The position numbers and the translations under genes are program-made. The notes under the pieces were generated by a model. The model saw nothing but the letters and a program-made list of their open reading frames with translations. It was not told the DNA's origin and searched no databases. A stretch of DNA of 64,000 nt from Mercurialis annua. Lineage: Eukaryota; Streptophyta; Magnoliopsida; Malpighiales; Euphorbiaceae. Shown here piece by piece: positions 20,998 to 32,462 of this stretch. The stretch is from NCBI RefSeq assembly GCF_937616625.2, contig NC_065571.1, forward strand, positions 8,806,501 to 8,870,500. Reading direction: 5' to 3'. How positions within the stretch are numbered: the first letter of the stretch is position 1; every line of letters begins with the position of its first letter.

Positions 20998-21783
20998 TCA
21001 AGGCAATCCGGCTCCAATTCCACCGCCGGAACCTCCACCAGCACCAAATCCTCCACCAGATCCACCACCTAGTCCACCACCACCACCGCCTCCAAATCCT
21101 CCTCCTCCTCCAGCTCCACCTCCAGCTCCACCCCCAGCTCCACCTCCAAATCCTGATCCACCACCAAAACCAGATCCTCCGCCTACTCCTCCACCAGCTC
21201 CACCTCCACCACCGAATCCACCGCCACCTCCAGCACCCCCACCAAGACCACCTCCAGATCCACCACCTGCACCTCCTCCAAATCCAGCTCCACCACCTTT
21301 ACCTCCTCCAAGTCCTCCTCCACCGCCTGCTCCACCTCCACCACCAAGTCCACCTCCACCGCCTAGTCCACCACCAAGTCCACTTCCCCCACCTGCTCCA
21401 CCGCCAAGTCCACCTCCACCACCTGCTCCACCTCCAAGTCCACCTCCACCACCAGCTCCTCCACCAAGTCCACCTCCTGCTCCTCCACCTGCTCCACCTC
21501 CAAGTCCACCGCCTGCTCCACCTCCAAGTCCACCTCCACCACCTAGTCCACCACCTGCTCCCCCACCAAGTCCTCCACCACCACCTGCTCCTCCACCAAG
21601 CCCACCACCACCACCTAAGCCTCCTCCACCTCCTGCGCCACCACCAAGGCCACCCCCAAGTCCAGGGCGATGAAACAAGTTCTTCTCCTCCTGAAAAGAA
21701 CCATTTTGAGTAACAAGTTTCCTAGCAGAAATGCTGCAAACTAGGGCACCAAAAAACAAAACAAGCAGCAACTTAGAATTCAT
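20998..21783 (-). CDS. Secreted glycine-rich protein 3 (GRP), longest paralogue
   Basis: A single-exon ORF for 261 aa, starting at the ATG at 21783. An upstream in-frame ATG (21870) would add 29 residues, but it lies upstream of the likely TATA box, so the later ATG is preferred; it begins directly with the signal peptide MNSKLLLVLFFGALVCSISA. A family segment KLVTQNGSFQEEKNLFHR follows, matching the GSFEDEKLFHRR of genes 1 and 2. About 215 residues of GGGXGGG repeats then run to a GLP terminus shared with gene 2. X is mostly L and A, with one run containing GGGKGGG. Expected role: cell-wall or apoplastic structural protein. Its promoter is not obviously related to those of genes 1 and 2, so it is an older duplicate. 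Confidence 0.83.
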   Translation of the reverse strand: MNSKLLLVLFFGALVCSISARKLVTQNGSFQEEKNLFHRPGLGGGLGGGAGGGGGLGGGGGLGGGAGGGGGLGGGAGGGLGGGGGLGGGAGGGLGGGAGGGAGGGLGGGAGGGGGLGGGAGGGGGLGGGAGGGSGLGGGLGGGGGLGGGGGAGGGGGLGGGKGGGAGFGGGAGGGSGGGLGGGAGGGGGFGGGGGAGGGVGGGSGFGGGSGFGGGAGGGAGGGAGGGGGFGGGGGGGLGGGSGGGFGAGGGSGGGIGAGLP

Positions 21784-21845
21784 CTTAATTTGCTGCAACA
21801 ATTCTGAAGAGATGACTTGGATAAGAAGTGAAACATCCCATAATG

Positions 21846-21855
21846 TTATATATAG
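21846..21855 (-). promoter_or_regulatory. TATA box of glycine-rich gene 3
   Basis: CTATATATAA on the minus strand about 65 bp upstream of the chosen ATG. Its position argues that the ATG at 21870 is not in the mRNA. Confidence 0.55.
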
Positions 21856-22247
21856 AAGGAGATCGATCAAAAAAAACTAGATGTAATGGCGTAGGTGAGT
21901 GTCTTAAATTTTTTGCATCTTCTAATCTAAAAACCGTGCTAAAAGATTTAATGCAGACAACTGTCTCTTTTGAAAAAGAAAACCCTAATCATGTCCCACT
22001 CCTGACCAATTCAAGTAAACATTTACTCTGCTTTATCTTCTTTCTTTTTAATTTCTGCAATAGTGATGTACTGTACGTAGTGTTTGCTCATGAATATGAC
22101 TTGGTTTCTCTTTGTGTGTATAACACAATATGTAGGACTATTTGCATGGACTTTAGCTTCTAGCTTTGCATGGAGTAGTTGAGATGTATTTTAACTGTTT
22201 AGGGTTTAGTGTATATGTGCATGGTCTCTCTCTCATGCATTTCTACC

Positions 22248-22267
22248 CTCTCTCTCTCTCTCTCTCT
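22248..22267. repeat. (CT)n microsatellite
   Basis: A CT dinucleotide run of about 20 bp, with an additional short CT run at 22225-22234, upstream of glycine-rich gene 3. Confidence 0.9.
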
Positions 22268-24454
22268 TTATTCCAATTAGTTTATCATGTTTGAGCTTCT
22301 AAAATGAAACTCGATCGAGTGATCGAGTTGAACTTTGAATTTCAGATTTTAGAGTCGAGTCGAGTTTGAGCTTTCCAGTGTTTCGACTCGACTCGACTCG
22401 GTTATAGCACTAGTTAAAATAGTATGTGTCAGATAAATGGAAAACTACTTAATCATCTTAAATTATTAAGAAAATATTTATTGTATATAATTCTGAAGTT
22501 CAATATCTTAATAGAATTTAAATGAAATTCTAACTAAAAAATTAATATGAAAGTTTAGTTATTAAAAAAGTTTAATAGAGGTAAAAAAACATAAAAAATT
22601 TACTGAACTTTAGTTCAATTTTAAAAAGAATACTCAACGTTAATTTTATCTTTTCAAGATTACCAAATTTATATTTGATGACCGCCCCAAGTTGATATTT
22701 TTATATAACATGAACAAAAAAATTGACGCGAAACCAAAATACAGGTGTAATAGTTCTAAGAAAATAAAAGGTTTAACTATAAATTATTTCATTATTTTAT
22801 AATAAATAATATTGTTAATATATATTTTTATAACAATTAATTAAATATCAAAAAAAAATCTAACTAAATTTTTATTTTGAAATGAATTTTAAAACAGAAT
22901 TGAGCTATATATCATGTAAATGAAAACCAGCTTATTTGATGAGTTAAAAATTCTGGATCTCACTGCAGATTGAGTAGAACAATGAAATTAATGAGGCATA
23001 CTACACTTGCTGGAATGTATATTTGACTACCGACAACTAGACGCCCACAATACACCAAAGTCTCTGCAAATTTAAGAACCATGTGGTATATAGTACCTCC
23101 TATAATTTTATTAATATTACAGATAATATATTGTATATATCAGTTCTTCGTATTTATGAATAAGTTGTAAATTGATCTCATAAGTCATAGCATTAACTAT
23201 GAAATGTGTAAATTTCTACAAAATCTGAGTTTTGAACATTTATTACATAAAGAAATGCCATAGCTACTGCTAGGAAAATGATTTAAGCAATACCCAAGTC
23301 AAGTGGCAACAGCCGCGGAACTTGGATGGGGCAAGATGGGCGGTCGCTTTCCTCCGGTTTTAGAAAATCTAAAATCGATGAGTACGTGACAATTATTTTA
23401 AAGAAAATTAATTAATTAAGAGAAAATTAAGCCCAAAGACATATCGTTTGGTCTAGAATATTTTAAAATGTCAAATAATACCGATCGAACGACGTATAAT
23501 TTGAACAAAAAAAATTCTACACCTTAATAAATTTAATAAATTTTCTAATTCCGTCATTGAGTGACAATATCGTTATTTGTGGGAGTGGGAGGTTTCTAAA
23601 TTTGCACATCTACCAAAATTAAATCTAAAAATTTGTTTCACCGGAAATCGCTTAAATCATACACCTCTTTAATTAACCTGTACAGAGTTACGAAACTATT
23701 AATATTCAGATTTTTGATCCATTTTTCTCACAAATTCCTATTCCTTATACACAGCATCATATAGTTACTCACTTACATTAATTTGACATTTTTTTGGCTC
23801 AGCACCGTCATCATTTATAATCATCAAATTGTCCTAAATTTGTCTATTTAATGGCAGTTAATTCCACATATACGTTCGCCTAATAATCCTCACTTATGAA
23901 TGTGCTAAGAAGCTACTACTTGACTTAGAAAAAAAAAAACTTTTATTGTAGAATTTATGACAAAAGATGAGCCTAGCCAGTCTTATGAATGTGCTAAATA
24001 GCTCTACTTGGCATCAAACTTTTACCGTTTAGAAACTTTTTGCTTATTTTAGTTTGATCATAAAATTTTACTTTGTTTCAATTTGAATACTGAACTTTAA
24101 TAACAAAAAAAAATTATATAATGATTCATACCAAATTCATTATGTATGGCAATCAGGTTTTACTGCAGCATATTATTGCATCTTAGATCAATGATGTGTA
24201 TCAAACTTTTGTTGTTACTAAACTTGTATTTTATTTTAGTTTAGCATAAAAAAATTTATTACTCCACAAGGTGGCAAGACTCAGTTGCCATATAAACTCA
24301 ATTTGACAAGAAATCAATAGATTTTGCTAAATAAAATGTGAAATCCATAGATTTATAAATTCTATCGTTTAAAATATATATAAAATCCATGGATTTATAA
24401 GGATATATATAAAATAATTAAATATTGGTATAATTCATCATTAATAAAAAAAAG
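22268..24454. other. AT-rich intergenic region
   Basis: At 22310-22400 a degenerate GATCGAGT/GAGTCGAGT repeat is seen. Otherwise no ORF, RNA gene or clear repeat boundary could be supported. Confidence 0.45.
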
Positions 24455-24832
24455 GATATTGGCGAAACAAATGCCAATGTTTTATTTTTTTAGCGATTTA
24501 AACCTAAAGTTTAAAATTTTACGAAATAAATCCTAACCTTTTCAAATTTTATAAATTGTAGTCCAAGTTCTCATTCCGGCCATTATGTCATTTTTTTAGG
24601 CTATAAGTTGCAAAAATGTGAAACGTTGGGATTTTATTTGTAAAATTTGAAAACGTTGAGATTTAATATACCAATAATATGCCTGCCACATAAGCAAATA
24701 ATGGTCGGAAAATGGGTTAGGCTACAATTTGCAAATATTGGAAAGGTTATGATTTGTTTCGTAAAGTTTTAAACGTTAAGTTTAAATCGCAAAAAAAAAG
24801 TAAAACGTTAGAATTTGTTTTGCCAATAACCC
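24455..24832. mobile_element. Foldback MITE, 378 bp
   Basis: The arms of about 85 bp are imperfect inverted copies: left GGATATTGGCGAAACAAATG, right (complement) GGGTTATTGGCAAAACAAAT, both continuing through GCGATTTAAAC and TTTACGAAA. Flanking ATAAAAAA on both sides is a plausible 8-9 bp TSD, though A-rich. Mutator-like by structure; non-coding. Confidence 0.65.
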
Positions 24833-25446
24833 ATAAAAAATGATGGATTATTTTAACTTTCCAACCTCCGAGGTGGAAATTTAAATGAGGGACTTTGAAA
24901 CATGATGGAATTTAAAAATTCATGAATAGTCATGTCATTTTTTTCATACCAAACAATGAATTTCGGTGAAATTAAAATACTTGGATTTTGTTCTTTCAAA
25001 ATCCACCAATTCAAACGGTGCCTAAGAAATTTTTCGTTACTTATAATTTAAAGTATCTAAATGGAGTACATTAAAGTTTTACAATGAAAATAATATAAGA
25101 TTTTTCGTGACCTCAAAAATCTAATACTCGCTACACTAAAGTTGTGGACTAAATAATATAAAAATTTGAAAGTTGAGTTGATAGTTCAATATGAACAAGA
25201 TACAGGGGGGCAAATTGGCATGCAATCCCACATTTGTGAGATACTAGGTTGGACCCATTGAACCCACCTAAACTTGGACTATATCCATTACCTAGCCCAA
25301 GGTCCAAAACAAGAGTCCATATGGTCCATACATTACATAAACGAAAATATCACATTCTACACCAACATTATCCTCATTCAATTGGTGAAAGAACAATCAT
25401 TAAAAAAATCACTTGCATTTGCTAATTTCTCACATTAAAAAATAAT
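24833..25446. other. Intergenic and upstream region of the small plastid-type gene
   Basis: AT-rich, nothing coding recognised. The last 100 bp probably hold the promoter and 5' UTR of the gene at 25447, but no convincing TATA box stands out. Confidence 0.4.
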
Positions 25447-26090
25447 ATGAGCATGAAGTGCATCCAATTTCACTCTTCATTTCCTTCGAATTCCATGCAA
25501 AAACAACTAGTAATCAAGAAACAAGCATTGATGTATCCATCTAGCCAACAATTTACTAGCCCAATTAAACATGGCCAAAGAATATCAATTAGAGCTAATT
25601 ATGTTCTCACCAATATTCCTCTCATTCTTGCTGAATCTTCTCCTCATCAGGGTGGTGATATATCTGTCCTCCTCCCAACTGGGTGAGTCAACTCTTATAA
25701 TTTTATAGTTTCGTAGCTTTTTTTCATGTTTTCGGATTCGACGTTTCATTTTCGTTTTTAAAAATATATTTTGAAACTCCAAGACTCTATATTTATAATC
25801 ATAGTGATAAAATCATTTTAAATTTTTCATCTTATGTTTTCTATTTCAGAGTTTTCGCATTCATTTCTTTAAACATTTCCGAAACTCCGAAAATAAAGAA
25901 GTATTATCACTTATAGATTAAGTTATGGTAGCACAATGTTGGTGAATTATATTATGCTCATTTATGTTTTATGTGTAACAGTGGTGTGCTTCTGCTTGCT
26001 TATGGGATAGCTAATTATGTGGTACCGGCCTTCATCATCAAATCCTATGATTCTGATGAGGAAAGTAAAGACTCGCCACCTAAGAAATGA
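25447..26090 (+). CDS. Small predicted plastid membrane protein, two exons
   Basis: Exons 25447-25682 and 25982-26090 join across a GTGAGT...AACAG intron to give 114 aa. The N-terminal 50 or so residues are rich in Ser, Gln, Lys and Arg with almost no acidic residues, as in chloroplast transit peptides. The mature part has ILAESSPHQGGDISVLLPTG and, after the splice, GGVLLLAYGIANYVVPAFII, a single membrane-spanning stretch. A short acidic/Lys tail (SYDSDEESKDSPPKK) ends it. The exon join falls in a Gly codon and restores a smooth hydrophobic segment, which supports the gene model. I do not recognise the family well enough to name it; a small thylakoid-membrane protein is the most likely class. 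A second Met at residue 3 could be the true start. Confidence 0.72.
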
Positions 26091-26469
26091 TCCTAGTTTT
26101 ACATAACAAAACAGTTGCTTCATTTCATTTTATTTTTTCAATTATTTATTGTTCAGCTTTTACCGTTAGTCTTGTGATACGATCAAACAGCCTGCAATAT
26201 CTCTTTCAATAATTTTATTTTAAACCGTCTTGTTTTGAAACTTCTATATAGCATACGGCATCTCAAATTCCACATTATTTCTGCAAGATATAATCTATAT
26301 AGCATGAGCAAAACGATATTTCTTACAAAAATAGTTTTTTAATATTGAATCTTAAAGTTCTAAAAGCATTTTTGTTGAAATGAAAACAAAGCCAAAACAA
26401 TCAACTTGAAAAATTTCATGTAACTCGAACGCAGCTGAGAAATGGAATTGTAAAGCACGAATAATTTTC
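26091..26469. other. Intergenic between plastid-type gene and pseudogene fragment
   Basis: 3' flank of the preceding gene; AT-rich, no other feature recognised. Confidence 0.4.
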
Positions 26470-26775
26470 AACCATGACGAGGAGTTCTATCGCCTTCCAA
26501 TGCACCCTCAGGCTTTAGCAGGATTTGTCAAAAGCAAGAATAATTTCCTATCTGAAGAGTTGGCCCGGCAAAATCGCTGGATTCCTCACATTTCGATGAT
26601 GGTTTTCAGGGAGTTTCTAACTGTGATGCCACAGTTCAGGCCAGGCCATCACATCTGCATTTTAGGTTCAACCAGGATAGTAGTTGTTATTCTTCAGTCT
26701 GCTTTGCCGCCTTTAGAGCTTCGTTTGGATTTAGTAGTACTTTCTCCACTGTTTCATTCACCTAATTAAACCAAA
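26470..26775 (-). pseudogene. Decayed copy of the last exon of the RAB3GAP1-like gene
   Basis: This segment aligns by eye with the last exon and its splice acceptor in the intact gene (32463-32785), same orientation. Shared words include CCAATGCACCCTCAGGCTT versus CCAATGCACTCTCAGGCTT, TTCTTCAGTCTGCTTTGCCGCC versus the matching stretch near 32710, and CTCCACTGTTTCATTCACCT versus TTCCACTGTTTCATACACCT. It has substitutions and indels throughout and no usable reading frame over its length, so it is a pseudogene fragment. Any ORF read on the plus strand here (from 26500) is an artefact. Confidence 0.75.
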
Positions 26776-28799
26776 ACACAATCTGATAAGCCATATGTAT
26801 TGTCAAAATCATGCCTACAATATTGTTGAAATATACGTTAAAAAAAAAATTGTTGAAATATGAGGTTGATTGAAACATTAGATAGAGGAATTAATTTTAC
26901 ATGATAGGTATTTTTAAGCCAATACAAAAAATGTAAGTGCAATAAGAGGAAAATGAACAGAAAAGCGGAGTGAGCATATGTTGAATTCTGCTTCTGAGCA
27001 GAAGAAAACACCCAAATGGAATTACCTATATTGCACGGAAACTTATCGAGTCTACATTTCAGCATTTTGTTTCTGTTTCCGAAAACACTTATGAAACTCC
27101 TTTTTAATTGTAACCTATTCTTGTAAAAGAAAAATATCCTTCCATAGTTTTCTGTTTCAGCACTTTCTGTTTCAAAGTTCAGTGTAACATTAGGGGATTG
27201 CCATTAAACTTATTGCATTTTGAATAGCATTCTAAAAAAATGTTGTAATTGAAAGTTCTTGTTATAATTGCAAATTAGGGTAAAATTCGTGATTTAATTA
27301 ACCCTAATTGAAAATACCAGTCATCTAGCTAATAGAGATTATCCACTTTCTCAAACCCAAGCCTAACAAAGAATTATAATTACAATGATTCTATCCTATA
27401 ATCAATTCAACATTCTAGAACTATGTGAAAGGAAACAACTCTCTCATATTTCATGTTGATGGATTAAAAGTAAACTTGATCAATGTGTTTCTATTAGAAA
27501 GAAAAACAGCTAGTGTTGGTCAAGCTGCAGCAAGCCATTAATGCTATTTTTACAGAAATTTAATTAAATATTTGTAAGAGTTTGATTTATTTTTATTCAT
27601 TATTGTTCTCTGTAAACACCAAGAATATATATACACTATATTAAAAAACATCACACTCTAAAATTTATTTAAAAATTCAAATTTTCTAGAATTTAAACAA
27701 AACATAATTAATTTTTATAGAAAACGTAAATATTAATTTTAAGTAAATTTTAAAATTAACTAAATACAAATATATCTACTATTGCATAATTTGCATTTAT
27801 AAATGACTATACCACCACTACTATCTCATCTCAAAGATAAAGGCTAAAAAAAGGTGATGCAGGACATCATAAGAAAGCGCAAATGAAAGAAAACTTGAAT
27901 GAGAATACTAATGAATATCACTGTTCAATGCACAAATGACAAACTCAGCTTACTTGATAAAATCATAAGTAAACAAAGCCCACTTCCTAGATGCATTGTA
28001 GCACATAGCTCAGAATAAAAATGAGCAAGTTTTTTTTTTAACGGATTTTTTTTTTAACGGAAAATGAGCAAGTTAATTGCATAGTTATCATCATCATACG
28101 CAAAAAAAAATCCATCCTTCTGACTCGTAATAAGATGGATAGAAGGAGTTCTGCAGAATCTACATCAATCACATTATTACACCAGACAATATGATGACAT
28201 GACTTTCATATTTGAGTTCAGAAACTTAAATTAATAAGAGTAGTACAGATTATAGCTGGATAAATTTTGAATAAGAAAATCTTGGCAATGCTAAAGTTGT
28301 TCACGGAATAAAGCAAGCTTAAACAAGAGAAAGGAAAGAACATTAAAATGGTGGATCTGATTATTGTGCTGTGCAAGCCTATGCACGTATATGTGCTTTC
28401 TTGATGTTTCCCTATAAAAAAAAAAGATATTCTATGATAATATAAATTGGATTGCAATTTCAAAATCACCTGAAATGAAGAATCTGTATAAGCTAAATCT
28501 GCATGTAGCGTATCTGATTCCCTCTATGCTGATATAAGCTACCAAGTGGAAGCATCGCCGTGTAATGGAGACAGCTTGCTCTCTCTTGCTCAGTTTCTGT
28601 CCCTAGTCAATTTTTGACTGAAACTTTGTCCGTTAAAGCAACAATTCTTTGCAATAGTTAACATCATTCAGCTACTTTCTTGACAAATAATGCACCGCTC
28701 CTACTAGCTCAGCATGAAGCACTCTAATAGCTTCGGTACTACCCAACACTGTAGTGCCTCAGTGTAGAGATTGCTGCATTATAAACTTAATCTCTCCAC
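26776..28799. other. Intergenic region, probably decayed intron of the RAB3GAP1 pseudogene with repeat insertions
   Basis: No coding gene recognised. At 27240-27320 there is half of a foldback MITE family (TTGTAATTG...GCAAATTAGGGTAAAATTC) that also occurs as a full element in an MSH5 intron at 55717-56014. A local duplication of AATGAGCAAGTT with T-rich spacers lies at 28020-28075. Confidence 0.4.
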
Positions 28800-28880
28800 T
28801 CATTACCATCTTTGGTAAATGATCGTCATTGGAGCATTTAGCCTCGGTCACTACAAATCTAAAGCCAATCTGAAACTTTC
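28800..28880 (-). pseudogene. Probable decayed copy of RAB3GAP1-like exon 13
   Basis: On the plus strand, GATCGTCATTGGAGCATTTA followed by GCCTCGGTCACTACAAATCTAAAGCCAATCTGAA parallels the 3' flank-proximal part of intact exon 13 (33325-33385), where GCCTCGGCCATAACAAGTCCTAAACCAAGCTGAA occurs. The splice-acceptor side is included. Match is partial and only part of the exon is recognisable. Order and orientation relative to the fragment at 26470 agree with the intact gene, though the spacing is 2 kb instead of 0.5 kb. Confidence 0.5.
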
Positions 28881-29164
28881 AGCACACTGGATCTCATCAA
28901 CGCCATAAGAGTTGAATGTTGACTGGTTATCTGCAGTTAATATGTCCAGATAACCATTACTGTTATCGCATCATTTAGCAGAAGATCACTTGCTTCTCTG
29001 ATCATTTATATTCCAATTTTTAGTTGATCATGAATAGCATAGACTTCCATCATAAGCAAAATTCCAATTGCAGGATAAAAAGGCCTCAGATGTGCATAAA
29101 TATAAGCAAACAGTACCTTACGAGGAAGCTTTGAGTTGTGGGACTATGATGTTTTCACTTTTTA

Positions 29165-31559
29165 TTAAAAGTCAGGCTTCCTCCTCTGCAATTGAGGTCC
29201 TTCAACTGACCGTAAAAGATCTTCTAGCTCCTTCGCATTTTTGGTCATCCCATTGCTTGAATAAGCTTTAATCATGGTTCTATATGTAACTTTGTCAGGC
29301 TTACACCCTTTCTGTTCCATCAGCTCAAGCACCGCTTTCATCTCTGCAAAGCATCCCAATCTCCCATAAGCATCTACTAAACAATTGAAAAATATAGTAT
29401 CCAATGTTATATCAGAATTCTCAATAAGACGCAACACCCCTGCAATTTTTTCAGGTTTCTCAGCTAGTCCATAAGCTCGCACAAGAGAACAAAAAGTAAC
29501 ACAGCTCGGCTTGATCCTTTCTGATCTCATTAACCTAAACAGATACTCCATCTGTTTCAAATCCCCAGTCCTACCAAATGCATCTATCACTATATTATAG
29601 GTTATAATCGTCCAAGAATAATGGTATTTCTGCATATATTCCATCACTGCACTCATTTTCTTGTAGTCTCCAGCTTTTCCATATGAATCCAGGAGAATGT
29701 TAAAGGTCATAATGCTCGGTTCAATCCCTGCACCCCGAAACTTCTCATAACACTTCTCCATCATTTCGATTTGTCCGCTGTTGCCAAAGGCTCTTATTGT
29801 GGAGTTCATAGTCCAAACATCAGGTTTGCAATTCTGCTCGCTAAGCATCTCCACTAATGTTGCTTCCATCTCTTCAAACCTTTAACACATAGAAAGAATG
29901 AGTTATGTCTTTGCAATTGAATAACAATATCATGCTCCATCCGGTTGCCAATAACATTAAACAAATTTCTTTTCCCAATATGGTTATAGAAAAGAATTTA
30001 TTCATGGCTGCAAATTGACTACCTTACCTCTATCCATCCAAAAGGAATGAAAAGAATGGAGAAATTGCATTAACTGCTCCTGTTTTATGCTATATAGATA
30101 TCAGATTTCAGCAAAATGAAATACAATAATTTCTTTTCCTTTCCCTTTGTATACTCAGCAACCAGATGGAGTATAAAAGTTTTGAAACAGAAGAGGGTAT
30201 ATAAAGTTTACATTCTTGCTTTTCCATATGCATCGATAAGGGTATTATACGTGATAGTGTTGGGACTGATTCCCCAATATTGCATATCGTTTAGCAATTC
30301 CTGCGCTTTATCAAAGGCATAAACTTGGACGCAAGACTTTATGAGGATTGAATAAGTATGGACATCAGGCTGACAATCAGGATTACTCTTCATTTCCTCT
30401 AGTAGAGAAAATGCTTTATCAAAGACACCACTCCTACCATAAGCAGATAATAAAGCAGTATACGCTTCAGGATTCGCATCGCAACCTTCATCAATCATAG
30501 CTTGAAAAAGCTCACGAGCCTTCTCAGGCTGCTTACATTTTCCAAGCATGACAATGAGCTTGATATACATTCCAGCATACGGCTTGTACCATAGCTGTTC
30601 TCGTAATAATTCAAAAACCTGAATGAATAAATATCAACAATCAAGTCTCACATTAACACTCTCTTATACATTGTTTGAATTAAATTCATATAAAAAACTC
30701 GTTTAATCCAAATATTTATATCATGATTCCATTCCTTCAAAAAAAAGAAACACCTCCCGGCATTCGTAGAGAATAATTCAGCTTAAACAATCATGCTGAC
30801 TATATGATTTCCTTTCATTTCTATATCGAATGAGTTGAATTTCCGGAAATTTAAAGCTTCCGGACTACGAGAATTAACCAAAAATAGGATTCAATTCACA
30901 TTTTCTAGACTTTAAAATTGCAAAACAAACCTTTTGTTTAGTTCAAATTCTAGTATAGATTCATTTCATATAATCATATAGACATAATCAATTTTAGAGT
31001 TACTACATGAATTCATTCATAAACCAAACACAACCATATTCATTTAGAATTGAATTCTACTAACAAATTAGGAATTCATTTGAAGAAGAAAAAAAAACAG
31101 CAAAATGCACTGCCACAAAACGACCTATCATTTGTCAAACGACAGGAAAAAGCGAAAACGCACCTTGAGAGCAGATTGCCAACGCAAGGCAGTAATACGT
31201 TCATGAAGAGCTTCAAGAACAGTCCTGGGAAGCAATTTTTTAGAGTTGGTAGGTCCTCTTTTTTTCTCAATTACAGCTTTGGTTGCTTCTCTTCTTAAAA
31301 TCACTGACACAGCTTTTCTTGACGCTACTTTTCTGTTCGTTTCTTCTTTTCTCTCTTTTTCCTCTCTTTTCTTCACCTTTGACCAGTCTACTGCCATTGC
31401 CGTCCCTCTTTTAGGGACAAGTGAGACTGATTCTGGTTCCGGTTCGGTTTCTGGTTCGTGTCTGTACTCCGATACTACGGTCGGTGGCTTTCGGTTTCTT
31501 GGCCGATTCCGGTTCGCGGGTTGCCGGCATGGAAATGTGGAGGTGGAGAGTGTAGCCAT
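29165..31559 (-). CDS. P-class pentatricopeptide repeat (PPR) protein, predicted organellar
   Basis: Three exons, 31164-31559, 30212-30618 and 29165-29879, join to 505 aa with conserved GT/AG sites; the second junction splits an ATG Met codon. The first 130 or so residues are a Ser/Arg/Pro-rich presequence plus a Lys-rich basic segment, consistent with plastid targeting. From about residue 145 come roughly nine 35-residue PPR motifs, for example PEAYTALLSAYGRSGVFDKA, NTITYNTLIDAYGKAR and DKVTYRTMIKAYSSNGM. There is no E, DYW or SMR domain, so it is a pure P-class protein. Such proteins bind specific organellar RNAs and affect their stability, splicing or translation. From memory it resembles Arabidopsis At5g48730 and its relative EMB2750. 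It is co-oriented with the RAB3GAP1-like gene upstream. Confidence 0.9.
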
Positions 31560-32462
31560 TAGAAGATTGATTTAGTGGAATGGGTTGGTTTGGGTTCAAC
31601 AAATCATCTTCAATTGCACAACAGTATCTACAATATCGATATTATCATTTATCAGTAATAAATATATTTAAGGGAGAAGATTCAACTTTGCCCTCAATGT
31701 TTGCTTCGAGTCACATATGACCCTCCTCAAGTTTTACGTCTCCAAAGCACCCTAACTTCTATAATTTACTACATTTAAGCTTCTTGCATAATTGCATGCA
31801 AATTAGTTGCTACTTATGAGTTATTAAACATCGACTAAAATTGTAATCGAGCTATAGGACTCGAGCTATTCAATTTTCATCCAGACTCATACTATTCGAG
31901 TTTTATCTCAAACCGAACTCATTGAAGGGATTTGTGAACTCGAAAAGATATACGAGTCTCTTATATTATATGCATAAATTAATACTTGACTTCTAAAGAT
32001 CTCCAAATTTAAATTTATTTAATTGGTTAAATTTTATATTTTATAAAAAAAAAATTAAAATACATCAAATATAAAGTTTTTTCAATAATTACTTTTATTT
32101 TTTATCAAACTTGAGCCAAGCTCGTGAGGAAGCTCAAAAGTTAAGACCATTCGAGCACCAGCTTACATAACACACTCGAGCTCAAACTAGGCCAAACTCA
32201 TTCCGCCCATTTTACCCCCTCGTGCATATGTAGTAGAGAGGTACTTTAGCCCTCAAAATTTGGTAATGAAAAAAAATAAAAAAACAAAAATTGGAATCCA
32301 TCGAGACAAAAGCACTATATTTCATTTTCTATTTCTTTTGGACTTACAAATGGAATGAATTCCACAATAATTTACAATTTCCTGCAAGATACAGCTTCAC
32401 CCCCAAAAAAAGAAAAAAAAAGTTAAGAAAAAAAAACAAAAAAGGGGCGTTATGTATAATGT
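31560..32462. other. Intergenic: PPR promoter side and 3' flank of RAB3GAP1-like gene
   Basis: A degenerate GAGCTCGAG/CTCGAGCT repeat occupies about 31840-32210, of the same type seen more completely at 62720-63263. No ORF of interest. A-rich runs at 32270-32450. Confidence 0.5.

Noticed and set aside
20973..21713. 246-codon His/Leu-rich plus-strand ORF
   Set aside because: Antisense shadow of glycine-rich gene 3 in another frame; composition follows from the Gly repeats.
21784..21870. Upstream ATG extending glycine-rich protein 3 by 29 residues
   Set aside because: A TATA box lies between the two ATGs, and the downstream ATG starts directly with the signal peptide as in the paralogues.
26500..26769. 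89-codon plus-strand ORF
   Set aside because: It lies antisense to a decayed RAB3GAP1-like last exon and has no protein-like features.
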